Of a stretch of DNA of 26,760 nt, positions 13,202 to 20,206 are shown in pieces (the stretch's first letter is position 1; the number at the start of each line of letters is the position of its first letter). The DNA is taken from positions 1-26,760 of the IMG/VR virus record IMGVR_UViG_3300020197_000131. One strand, given 5' to 3'. The notes under the pieces are model-generated. The model was given only the letters and a program-made list of their open reading frames with translations. It did not search any database and was not told the DNA's origin. The translations under genes were made by a program, and so were the position numbers. This DNA comes from a virus.

Positions 13202-14811
13202 TGGCTCTGCAAATCACCCATTCGTTCCAAAGCCCAAAACTGGATGGGCCGGACCCGACCGTGGTCCGTCCGTCCAACTGGAACGCCAATCATACGATTG
13301 CCGGTACTGGTTTCTTTGTTGCCGGTATGGTCATCGACTGGCTTGGGCATACTACGCCCGCTGATTTTCTTGAGTGCTACGGGCAGTCAGTAGCAGCAGC
13401 TTCATACCCGACCTTGTTTCAGAACTTAGTCAAATCCGATACGGTTACCTTCACTATTTCGTCACCGGGAGTGGTGAACTGGACTAGCCACGGGTTAGTG
13501 GTCAACTCCAAGGTTAAGTTCCGGAAGAACGGTGTGGCGACTTTCCCGACTGGGATCACGGAAAACGTTGACTACTACATCATTTCAGCAGGTTTTTCAG
13601 CGTCGGCTTTTCAGATTTCCGCAACGGCGGGTGGGGCTGCGATAAACTTCACTGGCAGTCAGTCTGGTGTTTTCACCGGGGTTAACGCTCAGTACGGTGT
13701 GTCAACTGACTTGTTGACGTTCACTGTACCTGATCTGCGTGGCCGGGTGACGGCTGGGCTTGACACCATGGGTGGCTCCGCTGCCAGTCGTCTGACTAGC
13801 CCACTGAACGGTGCCGTGCTTGGCAATTCTGGTGGTGCACAGACACATACGCTGGTAGTGTCGGAATTGGCAACACACCAACACAACAACCATCCACCGA
13901 CTGCGGCTGGCAGTGCGACTACTGTAAGCGTAACAGTTGACAACGGTGGTGGGTTTACCCCGGCTGGTTCTATAAGTAGTAACGGTGGGTTTACTCCAAC
14001 CGGCACGTTGAGCAGCAACGGCGAACACACCCCGGCTGGTTCACTAAGCAGCGATGGGGCGCATACTCCGGCTGGCTCAATTGGATCGGAGGCGGCGCAT
14101 ACTCATAGCATCGACCCGCCACCGACGGCAACGTCAGCGGCAGGGGCTGCGGCGGCACACACTCACCCCATCCCTGTGCTCAGTGGTACGGCTCAGTCTG
14201 ATGGCCTTCATACCCACCCGCATACACTTTACGCTTCTTCTGATGGTTCACACTCGCATCATTTTTCAGGTGACACAAGCGACACCACTTCTGGCGGCGG
14301 CAATCTGGACCGCATTGTCCGTCTTACAAACAGCGACACAGGTGAGCAGGACAAGGTGACTTCGACTGGTGGCAGCCATACACATGACTTGGCCGGTGCC
14401 ATTTCCAATAGTGGATCACATACCCACACCGTTTCTACAGGTGCGTCCAATACCAATTCGGGTGGTAGCCTTCTCGACCATACGCACACTGTGAACATTA
14501 GTTCGTTCACGAGTGCTGCTGGCAGTTCACATACGCATACTTGGACCGGCACCGCCGTACCGGCGCACACCCACACTTTCACCGGCACCGCCGTACCAGC
14601 GCACACCCACACTTTCACTGGTGACGCTGTGTCGGCGCATAGCCATACATTCACCGGTACGCCAGTTTCAGCACACACGCACACCGCAAGTGCGTCTGGT
14701 ACTGTGACTTCAACGATGGCCGACTTCTTGAGTGATGCCGCTGGTAGTGACGGGGCGCACAATAACTTGCAGCCGACATTTATCACTCGGAAGTTAGTAT
14801 ACGTGGGGTAG
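13201..14811 (+). CDS. Tail collar-domain protein with His-rich repeats
   Basis: 536 residues. Residues about 35-75 match the phage tail collar domain (GMVIDWLGHTTPADFLECYG, then a Tyr-Pro-Thr-Leu-Phe segment). It is interrupted by a ~90-residue beta-rich insert before VPDLRGRVTAGLDTMGG. Residues about 240-300 hold four 12-13-residue repeats of the GFTPAGSISSNG type. The next ~200 residues contain a dozen HTH or HSH tripeptides, often as AHTHTFTGT. The C-terminus ends like other collar proteins (HNNLQPTF, then LVYVG). His-x-His motifs in long tail fibre tips of T4 type bind metal ions, so this may be a metal-stabilised receptor-binding tip. It lies directly before the endolysin. Confidence 0.75.
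   Translation: MALQITHSFQSPKLDGPDPTVVRPSNWNANHTIAGTGFFVAGMVIDWLGHTTPADFLECYGQSVAAASYPTLFQNLVKSDTVTFTISSPGVVNWTSHGLVVNSKVKFRKNGVATFPTGITENVDYYIISAGFSASAFQISATAGGAAINFTGSQSGVFTGVNAQYGVSTDLLTFTVPDLRGRVTAGLDTMGGSAASRLTSPLNGAVLGNSGGAQTHTLVVSELATHQHNNHPPTAAGSATTVSVTVDNGGGFTPAGSISSNGGFTPTGTLSSNGEHTPAGSLSSDGAHTPAGSIGSEAAHTHSIDPPPTATSAAGAAAAHTHPIPVLSGTAQSDGLHTHPHTLYASSDGSHSHHFSGDTSDTTSGGGNLDRIVRLTNSDTGEQDKVTSTGGSHTHDLAGAISNSGSHTHTVSTGASNTNSGGSLLDHTHTVNISSFTSAAGSSHTHTWTGTAVPAHTHTFTGTAVPAHTHTFTGDAVSAHSHTFTGTPVSAHTHTASASGTVTSTMADFLSDAAGSDGAHNNLQPTFITRKLVYVG
14783..14796. promoter_or_regulatory. Weak copy of the repeated dyad
   Basis: TCACTCGGAAGTTA, which read on the minus strand differs from TAACTCCGGAGTGA at two positions. 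It lies inside the 3' end of the collar gene, 20 bases before the endolysin ATG. It could be chance. Confidence 0.3.
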
Positions 14812-14815
14812 CTAC

Positions 14816-15508
14816 ATGAACCTGACACCGACAGATTTCCAGAACTTGCTCATGGACAACGGCTTCCCGTTGCCCAAGTTTGGCGCGGATGGACACTGGG
14901 GAACTGAGACGAGCAACGCCATACAGGCGTGGTTCCGTGCTGAAACCGATCTTCTAAACGCAAACGCTCCTGCGTTGCCAAACAGCAGCGGCATTGTTCC
15001 GGCTGACTGGATGCCGGATTGCACTATGGACCGGGTGATCATCCACTGGACAGCCGGGGCCTACGTTGCCAGTGAGAACGACCGTGAGCACTACCACATC
15101 CTCGTTGATGGCAATGGCGATCTGGTCAAGGGCAAGTACCCGATCACTGCCAACGTCTCGACTTCGGATGGCGACGGGTACGCCGCTCATACCAGAAACG
15201 CCAACACCCGGTCTATCGGCATCGCAGTTTGTGCGATGGCCGGGGCGGTTGAAAGTCCGTTCAATCCCGGTCAGTACCCAATGACGCAGGAGCAGTGGCA
15301 GACGCTGGCGCAGGTCGCCGCTGACCTCTGTCGCAGATATTTAATCCCGATAGGCCCGAGAACTGTGCTTAGCCATGGCGAGGTGCAGGGTACGCTTGGC
15401 ATAGCACAGTCAGGCAAGTGGGATGTCAACAAGCTTCCGTGGGACCCACAGGCTAACCCTATGCTGGTCAACGACTGGTTTCGCCAAGAAGTCGTTGGGA
15501 GGCTTTAG
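14816..15508 (+). CDS. N-acetylmuramoyl-L-alanine amidase (endolysin)
   Basis: 230 residues. Residues 1-45 form a peptidoglycan-binding-like segment (FQNLLMDNGFPLPKFGADGH, then a Thr-rich helix with IQAWF). The amidase_2 domain runs about 70-215. It shows the zinc ligands expected for this family: His77 in VIIHWTAG, His187 in VLSHGEV, and Asp203 in SGKWDVNKLPWDP. It cleaves the amide bond between N-acetylmuramic acid and L-alanine, for lysis at the end of infection. No signal peptide is visible, so export would need a holin, which I do not recognise here. The stop overlaps the next start (TAGTG). Confidence 0.85.
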   Translation: MNLTPTDFQNLLMDNGFPLPKFGADGHWGTETSNAIQAWFRAETDLLNANAPALPNSSGIVPADWMPDCTMDRVIIHWTAGAYVASENDREHYHILVDGNGDLVKGKYPITANVSTSDGDGYAAHTRNANTRSIGIAVCAMAGAVESPFNPGQYPMTQEQWQTLAQVAADLCRRYLIPIGPRTVLSHGEVQGTLGIAQSGKWDVNKLPWDPQANPMLVNDWFRQEVVGRL

Positions 15509-15660
15509 TGCCGAAGAAGTACGAGGAAATTCGTGACAGCCTCAAGCGTCGGGGTGCGTCCGATACTGAGGCTAAGCGGATTGCTGCTGCTACCTACAAC
15601 AAGCAGCGTAAACCGGGTCAGCGCCCTGTGACGGGCAAACACAAGAAGGAGAAACGGTAA
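15508..15660 (+). CDS. Small basic protein of 50 residues
   Basis: GTG start overlapping the endolysin stop; 50 codons ending at TAA 15658-15660. The sequence begins (V)PKKYEEIRDSLKRRGASD, has KRIAAATYNKQR in the middle and ends KHKKEKR. The K-R-x-G-x-S-D-x-x-A-x-x-I-A-A-A-x-x-N pattern is common to tiny basic proteins in phages and plasmids whose function is unsettled. Its stop overlaps the next ATG (TAATG), so it sits in a coupled run from the endolysin to 15875. Confidence 0.65.
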   Translation: MPKKYEEIRDSLKRRGASDTEAKRIAAATYNKQRKPGQRPVTGKHKKEKR

Positions 15661-15875
15661 TGGCATCGAAAGCACACAAGGTCGTTGAGCCGGCTGAGCC
15701 GGTAGGGCCAGCGAAGACGCTAGCCGAGGCCCGCGCCCAGCAGGCGGCGGAGAACGCGGCTTTCGCGGCGACGAACGCCGCGCTCATAGCCGAGGTTGAA
15801 GCTCGCGTGGACGCCGAGCCGAAACCCAGCAAGCGCACCGAAGCCGAGATGGCTCGCGGCAGCGGCAAGAAATAA
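15660..15875 (+). CDS. Small Ala/Glu-rich protein
   Basis: 71 residues, GAAGGAG at 15645-15651 upstream. Very rich in Ala, Glu and Lys, with a long predicted helix (residues about 17-50, AEARAQQAAENAAFAATNAA). Low complexity, no recognised family. Its TAA is directly followed by the repeated dyad. A role as small structural helix or virion core peptide is possible, but nothing supports a specific one. Confidence 0.6.
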   Translation: MASKAHKVVEPAEPVGPAKTLAEARAQQAAENAAFAATNAALIAEVEARVDAEPKPSKRTEAEMARGSGKK

Positions 15876-15889
15876 TCACTCTGGAGTGA
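15876..15889. promoter_or_regulatory. Repeated dyad, TCACTCTGGAGTGA, with embedded RBS
   Basis: Same 14-mer as 1542. It begins on the base after the TAA stop of the previous gene, and its GGAG is 6 bases before the ATG at 15893. Confidence 0.75.
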
Positions 15890-15892
15890 GAT

Positions 15893-16234
15893 ATGGCTGA
15901 AGTAAAACGAGTAGCGAAGACCGCCGAGGCCGGTGGAATAACCAACGTGGCTCCCGCTGATCCGGCCATTACGATCACGGAAGTCAAGCCCAAGCCGATG
16001 GTCGAAGGAATGGAAGTGGGCGACTACGTTCCCTCTGCTGAAGACTTGGCGCGGCTTGCCAAGAACAGCGCCGCTCCGTTTGCAGGGCAGGCGGAACCGC
16101 CCCCGGAAGTCCCTCATACATCCACGCTGATTGCTCCGTCTAGGGCCAAGCAGACCATGGCTGAAATGGAGCGCGGCAGGGTGATTGTGGAAGAGAGGAC
16201 CAAGCTCCGGGAAAGGCAGCTTGCTGGAGGGTAG
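15893..16234 (+). CDS. Unknown protein upstream of the hub gene
   Basis: 113 residues. The first 60 are polar with Val/Ile strands. The last 45 are a charged helix (SRAKQTMAEMERGRVIVEER and on). No family is recognised. The start uses the dyad-borne Shine-Dalgarno and the stop abuts the start of the next gene (TAGATG), so it is probably co-translated with the hub-like protein and may be a tail assembly partner. Confidence 0.6.
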   Translation: MAEVKRVAKTAEAGGITNVAPADPAITITEVKPKPMVEGMEVGDYVPSAEDLARLAKNSAAPFAGQAEPPPEVPHTSTLIAPSRAKQTMAEMERGRVIVEERTKLRERQLAGG

Positions 16235-17989
16235 ATGACCGTATGGAAGGTGCAGGGCTTTGGAGGGATGGTTCCGGCATTAGACCCACGTCTTTTGCCG
16301 GATACTGCTGCTATGTACGCGCAGAACTGCCTACTCAAACCGGGCAGTATCGGTCCATTACCAGAACCTGAAGCCTTGCACACTTTGGGGGTCGGGGCGT
16401 CGTTCGCCTACAGGCTTCCAGCTTCCTACGCTGATGCGTCCTTTCTGTACGGTAGCACGTACATGGAGTTTAATGACCCGGATATGATGGTGATCCGGGC
16501 ACCGGTCGTGGACGATCAGTATGACCGGTATTACTTCGTTTCCCCCCAAGAACCGCCAAAGTACAATACTAGGGCGCGGATCGACGCTTCCCAGCCAGCA
16601 TGGCTGCTCGGTGTTCCTGCTCCCAGTGTGGCCCCGATTGTAAACTCGTCTGGTGGCGTGTCTTCCACACTGGAAACGCGGAGTTACGTTTATACGTGGG
16701 TTACCGATTACGGTGAAGAAGGCCCACCAAGCCCCAGCACGGAGCATACCGACAAGATCGACGCTTCGCCGTGGGTGATTACCTGTGCGTTGCCTACTGC
16801 GGATGACATGGGGGTTGATCGAAACCTGACTAAGCTGCGGATTTACCGCACAGTGACAACTGCGGAAGGCAGTGCTGCGTTCTATCTTGTCACTGAACTA
16901 ACTCTCCCCACTGTAATTTTCAATGACACGCTTAGCAGTGCTGTAGTGTCGTTGAACCCGCAATTGGAAAGCACGCAGTGGGCGGGGCCACCATCAGACT
17001 TGTCAGGTTGGATACTAGCCCCGAACGGCTTCATTGTGGGCTGGCGTGGTACACAGTTTGCCGAGATATGGTTCAGCGAACCGTATCGCCCCCATGCGTG
17101 GCCTGCTGAATACACGTTGGTAGTGGAGTACCCGATTGTCGGGATGGGCATAAGCAATCAGACTATTGTTTGTTGCACAGAGGCTTACCCTGTCAGTTTG
17201 CAGGGTGTCCACCCGCATTACATGGAAGTCAACAAGCTTGTGAACCACGAGCCGTGCATGGCGCGTGGCAGCATTCTAAGTGGGCCGGAAGGTGTGTTCT
17301 ACGCTTCCCCGAACGGACTGGTGCTGGTCACCCCCGGTCTGGCCGAGAACATAACCAAAGGCATCATCGGCAAGCGGGACTGGAACGGACTGGTCAAAGT
17401 ACCAAGGTTGCGAGCAGCGCGGCTGGGTACGGCGTACTTTGCTTACGGTTCTGTCCAGATCGGTGTGTTTCAGGACGATGCTTTCCAGATTGACGCGTTT
17501 GCTACAGAAGACGTTACCGGTGCCCTCACAGGGGTTGTGATTGACCCGACTTCTGACCGGGTGTCGTTTTCTATGTTGCGGCAGGATACGCCGGTTGATA
17601 ATTGCTACAATGACCCATGGTCAGGTGAGGTAATTCTAATATCTGATGGTGAGGTGCAGTGGCTCGATATTGTTACTGAGAATGTTACCTACCAGTCATA
17701 TCTGTGGAAGTCCAAGATTTGGCAAAACTCTTATGAACGCAACGCGGCGGCGTGTAAAGTGTACTGGGACACCGCTGTTGGCTTATCCGAGAACCCAGTG
17801 GCTATGAACCCAAATCCGAACGAGATAAGGTTCTACGTCAAGGGTGGGAACTACCTTCAGGACACGCTTATTCTCACACGTCCACTGGAGGTGCCGGGCG
17901 AGTTGATAAGGCTTCCTTCTGGAGGCTTCCTTCTGGCGGGAAGTACGACTATATCAGATTTGAAATTGAAAGCACCTACCGTATTTTGA
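16235..17989 (+). CDS. Tail hub-like protein, C-terminus apparently frameshifted
   Basis: 584 residues as read. It is beta-rich, with repeated blade-like segments (SYVYTWVTDYGEEGPPSPST; WILAPNGFIVGWRGTQFAEI; GVFYASPNGLVLVTPG). This recalls the beta-propeller hub and stopper proteins of podoviruses such as P22 gp10, which close the tail after packaging. The end looks wrong. After ELIRLPSGG the frame continues into 20 unlikely residues and stops. Positions 17909-17922 and 17923-17936 are an exact 14-bp tandem duplication. With one copy removed, the reading passes through GGKYDYIRFEIESTYRILSV and ends at TAG 18031-18033, 12 bases before the next ATG. The ancestral gene therefore probably ran to 18033. 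Ribosome binding site GGAGGG. Confidence 0.8.
   Translation: MTVWKVQGFGGMVPALDPRLLPDTAAMYAQNCLLKPGSIGPLPEPEALHTLGVGASFAYRLPASYADASFLYGSTYMEFNDPDMMVIRAPVVDDQYDRYYFVSPQEPPKYNTRARIDASQPAWLLGVPAPSVAPIVNSSGGVSSTLETRSYVYTWVTDYGEEGPPSPSTEHTDKIDASPWVITCALPTADDMGVDRNLTKLRIYRTVTTAEGSAAFYLVTELTLPTVIFNDTLSSAVVSLNPQLESTQWAGPPSDLSGWILAPNGFIVGWRGTQFAEIWFSEPYRPHAWPAEYTLVVEYPIVGMGISNQTIVCCTEAYPVSLQGVHPHYMEVNKLVNHEPCMARGSILSGPEGVFYASPNGLVLVTPGLAENITKGIIGKRDWNGLVKVPRLRAARLGTAYFAYGSVQIGVFQDDAFQIDAFATEDVTGALTGVVIDPTSDRVSFSMLRQDTPVDNCYNDPWSGEVILISDGEVQWLDIVTENVTYQSYLWKSKIWQNSYERNAAACKVYWDTAVGLSENPVAMNPNPNEIRFYVKGGNYLQDTLILTRPLEVPGELIRLPSGGFLLAGSTTISDLKLKAPTVF
17909..17936 (+). repeat. Frame-breaking 14-bp tandem duplication
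   Basis: AGGCTTCCTTCTGG occurs twice with no gap. Fourteen bases shift the frame by two. Removing one unit restores a plausible C-terminus in the hub-like gene. Confidence 0.9.
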
Positions 17990-18045
17990 GTGTTCAGTTC
18001 GCTACTACGGTGAAGGAACTGGATGCTGCGTAGTAGGGAAACGTC

Positions 18046-19815
18046 ATGACACAAGACCCCAAACTAAGGGCCATTCCCTACCCGCAACCGACGCTGACCA
18101 GCATTCATGAGGCTGTGCTGGCGTTGAAGGTTAATGTTGAACAATTGGCTGGAATGCGCGGCCACGATATTGGCCGGTCAATACGGCATGAAGAATTTCA
18201 TGACGCGATTGATCCAATTCTCAGGGAGTTAATATCACTCCAGAGTGAGATTGACGGCATCGTTATCAGTCCACCAATGGCGGCGGCATCAACTACTGAA
18301 GTTCTGAATGGTGTCGAGACTAACAAGGCAGTCACCCCTGATGCACTAGCTGCACTATGGGAAAAGGGTGCTGACGTTGCCAGCGCTGCTACGATTTCGC
18401 TGGGCGAAGGTGGCTACTTCGTCATTACTGGCACCGCGACCATCACCGATATTGACTTCGCTACCCCTAAGAATGGGCGGTATGCGTGGCTGCGCTTTGC
18501 CGATGTGCTCACGCTTACACATAACGCTACCACTTTGGTTCTACCGAGCGGCGCAAATATCACCACGGCTGCTGGTGACCATGCACTTGTTGTGCAGGAT
18601 AATAGCGACAACGTATATGTGGCAGGCTACATCCGTGCCGATGGGCGGGCATTGACTGCCCCGGTTGTAGCCAGCACTACTGATGTTCTGACTGGCACCG
18701 ATGCAGTCAAGCCCGCGACCTCAGACGCACTAGCTGCACTATGGGAAAAGGGTGCTGACGTTGCCAGCGCTGCTACGATTTCGCTGGGCGAAGGTGGCTA
18801 CTTCGTCATTACTGGCACCGCGACCATCACCGATATTGACTTCGCTACCCCTAAGAATGGGCGGTATGCGTGGCTGCGCTTTGCCGATGTGCTCACGCTT
18901 ACACATAACGCTACCACTTTGGTTCTACCGAGCGGCGCAAATATCACCACGGCTGCTGGTGACCATGCACTTGTTGTGCAGGATAATAGCGACAACGTAT
19001 ATGTGGCAGGCTACATCCGTGCCGATGGGCGGGCATTGACTGCCCCGGTTGTAGCCAGCACTACTGATGTTCTGACTGGCACCGATGCAGTCAAGCCCGC
19101 GACCTCAGACGCACTGGCGGCGCTGTGGGAGAAGGGGTCGAATGTCGCGTCTGCGGGCACTGTGGCGCTCGGCGAGGGCGGGTTCTTCCACATCACCGGC
19201 ACGACGACGATCACTGACATCGACTTCGCGACGGCGAAGGACGGCCGGTTTGCGTGGGTGATTTTCGATGGCGCGTTGACGTTGACGCACAACGCAACGA
19301 CGTTGATTCTACCGGGGGGCGCGGACATCACGACTGCGGCGAACGATCGTGCTCTGTTCATTCAGGACGCCTCCGACAACGTTATTTGCTTGGTCTACGT
19401 CCCGGCAGCCGGCGTGTCGTCTGCGTGGCAAACCATCCTCGCACAGACGACCCCGACCGGCACCTATACCCCGACGCTGACGAACACGACGAACCTTGAC
19501 GCGAGCACGGCCTACACAACACCGTATGTCAGGATTGGAGATCGTGTGATCGTCTCTATTACTTGGGATGCGAACGCGACGGCGGCGGCTGGCACAGGTA
19601 CAGTCATGGGGGTAAGCTTGCCTATAGCGTCAAACTTCATCGCAACGGGTGACTGTCAAGGTGCAGGGGCGATGAACACAGCGGCGGGTTCGGCTGCATA
19701 TACTGGTGTCATAGTAGGAGCCGACGCAGCAAATAATCGTGCGACATTTACCTGGCGATCCGGGTCAACGGCCAACACAAACGGGGCCGGCATTTTCATG
19801 TATCAGGTGCTCTGA
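18046..19815 (+). CDS. Tail fibre protein with repeated modules
   Basis: 589 residues. An N-terminal attachment part (about 1-80) includes a helix (IHEAVLALKVNVEQLAG). Three ~128-residue modules follow, each opening with DALAALWEKG after an ASTT(E/D)VL(N/T)G linker typical of tail fibre repeats. The first two modules are identical even in DNA. The third is diverged. The C-terminal ~125 residues (GTYTPTLTN, then YVRIGDRVIVSITW and LPIASNF) match a widespread fibre-tip domain that ends FMYQVL here. The product is likely a trimeric receptor-binding or side fibre. AGGGAAA precedes the ATG. Its stop overlaps the next gene's ATG (TGATG). Module number may vary by recombination. Confidence 0.8.
   Translation: MTQDPKLRAIPYPQPTLTSIHEAVLALKVNVEQLAGMRGHDIGRSIRHEEFHDAIDPILRELISLQSEIDGIVISPPMAAASTTEVLNGVETNKAVTPDALAALWEKGADVASAATISLGEGGYFVITGTATITDIDFATPKNGRYAWLRFADVLTLTHNATTLVLPSGANITTAAGDHALVVQDNSDNVYVAGYIRADGRALTAPVVASTTDVLTGTDAVKPATSDALAALWEKGADVASAATISLGEGGYFVITGTATITDIDFATPKNGRYAWLRFADVLTLTHNATTLVLPSGANITTAAGDHALVVQDNSDNVYVAGYIRADGRALTAPVVASTTDVLTGTDAVKPATSDALAALWEKGSNVASAGTVALGEGGFFHITGTTTITDIDFATAKDGRFAWVIFDGALTLTHNATTLILPGGADITTAANDRALFIQDASDNVICLVYVPAAGVSSAWQTILAQTTPTGTYTPTLTNTTNLDASTAYTTPYVRIGDRVIVSITWDANATAAAGTGTVMGVSLPIASNFIATGDCQGAGAMNTAAGSAAYTGVIVGADAANNRATFTWRSGSTANTNGAGIFMYQVL
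18235..18248. promoter_or_regulatory. Repeated dyad inside the fibre gene, TCACTCCAGAGTGA
   Basis: Identical to the copy at 12181, but wholly inside a coding sequence, where it encodes part of ISLQSE. No start codon follows, so a ribosome-binding role can be excluded here. Confidence 0.65.
18343..19110 (+). repeat. Perfect tandem duplication, 2 x 384 bp
   Basis: Positions 18343-18726 and 18727-19110 appear identical base for base, 128 codons each, in frame. The third module from 19111 is similar in protein but clearly different in DNA. Confidence 0.9.
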
Positions 19816-20147
19816 TGGCCGCGCTTGCCGGGCTCCTTGATGAATGGGTTCAGCGGGAAGATGGCCGCTGGCACCGCCCAGACCATCCAGAGGATGGGGT
19901 TATCACGCTTCGCGAAGGTCTCACGTTCAACGACTACTACGCCAAACGCGCCGAGCCGGAACCTTTGCCACCGCCCGGTCCCATTCGTGCCGAACTCGAC
20001 GCGCTCAAGGCGCGGCTCGACGCTGTTGAGACGAAGGCAGAATCCTTAACCGCATCCGTCGTAGAACTCGAGGCCAAGGCGGCCGACGTCGCGCCGGAGC
20101 CGGAGGCAAAACTTGAACCAGAGCCATTAGTAATAACTCCGGAGTGA
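19815..20147 (+). CDS. Small coiled-coil protein, possible fibre partner
   Basis: 110 residues. The N-terminal half (LLDEWVQREDGRWHRPDHPE, then TFNDYYAKR) looks like a small folded module. Residues about 57-90 form a heptad-type coiled coil (IRAELDALKARLDAVETKAE). The C-terminus is Glu/Pro-rich. It overlaps the fibre gene by one base and is therefore likely coupled to it, as are many fibre chaperones or fibre-tip partners, though no chaperone motif is recognised. Its last codons (ITPE and TGA) are encoded by the repeated dyad. Confidence 0.65.
   Translation: MAALAGLLDEWVQREDGRWHRPDHPEDGVITLREGLTFNDYYAKRAEPEPLPPPGPIRAELDALKARLDAVETKAESLTASVVELEAKAADVAPEPEAKLEPEPLVITPE
20134..20147. promoter_or_regulatory. 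Repeated dyad, TAACTCCGGAGTGA, abutting a promoter
   Basis: Ends two bases before the -35 box of the promoter at 20150, a classic operator position. The nearest following ATG is 60 bases away, so it is not a ribosome binding site. The TGA stop of the preceding gene is its last three bases. Confidence 0.8.
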
Positions 20148-20149
20148 TA

Positions 20150-20178
20150 TTGACTTTCTATCGCTGGTAGTGTAATAC
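20150..20178 (+). promoter_or_regulatory. Sigma70-type promoter for the ejection-protein genes
   Basis: TTGACT (20150-20155), exactly 17 bases, TAATAC (20173-20178). The predicted transcript starts near 20185, leaving about 20 bases before the ATG at 20207. With the dyad two bases upstream of the -35 it forms the clearest regulator-promoter pairing in the window. Confidence 0.7.
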
Positions 20179-20206
20179 AGCATGTCCCCCAAAATCGGTA
20201 GGCACC

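Noticed and set aside
17987-18045. Programmed ribosomal frameshift in the hub-like gene
   Set aside because: No slippery heptamer is evident at the junction and the exact 14-bp tandem duplication explains the frame change more simply.
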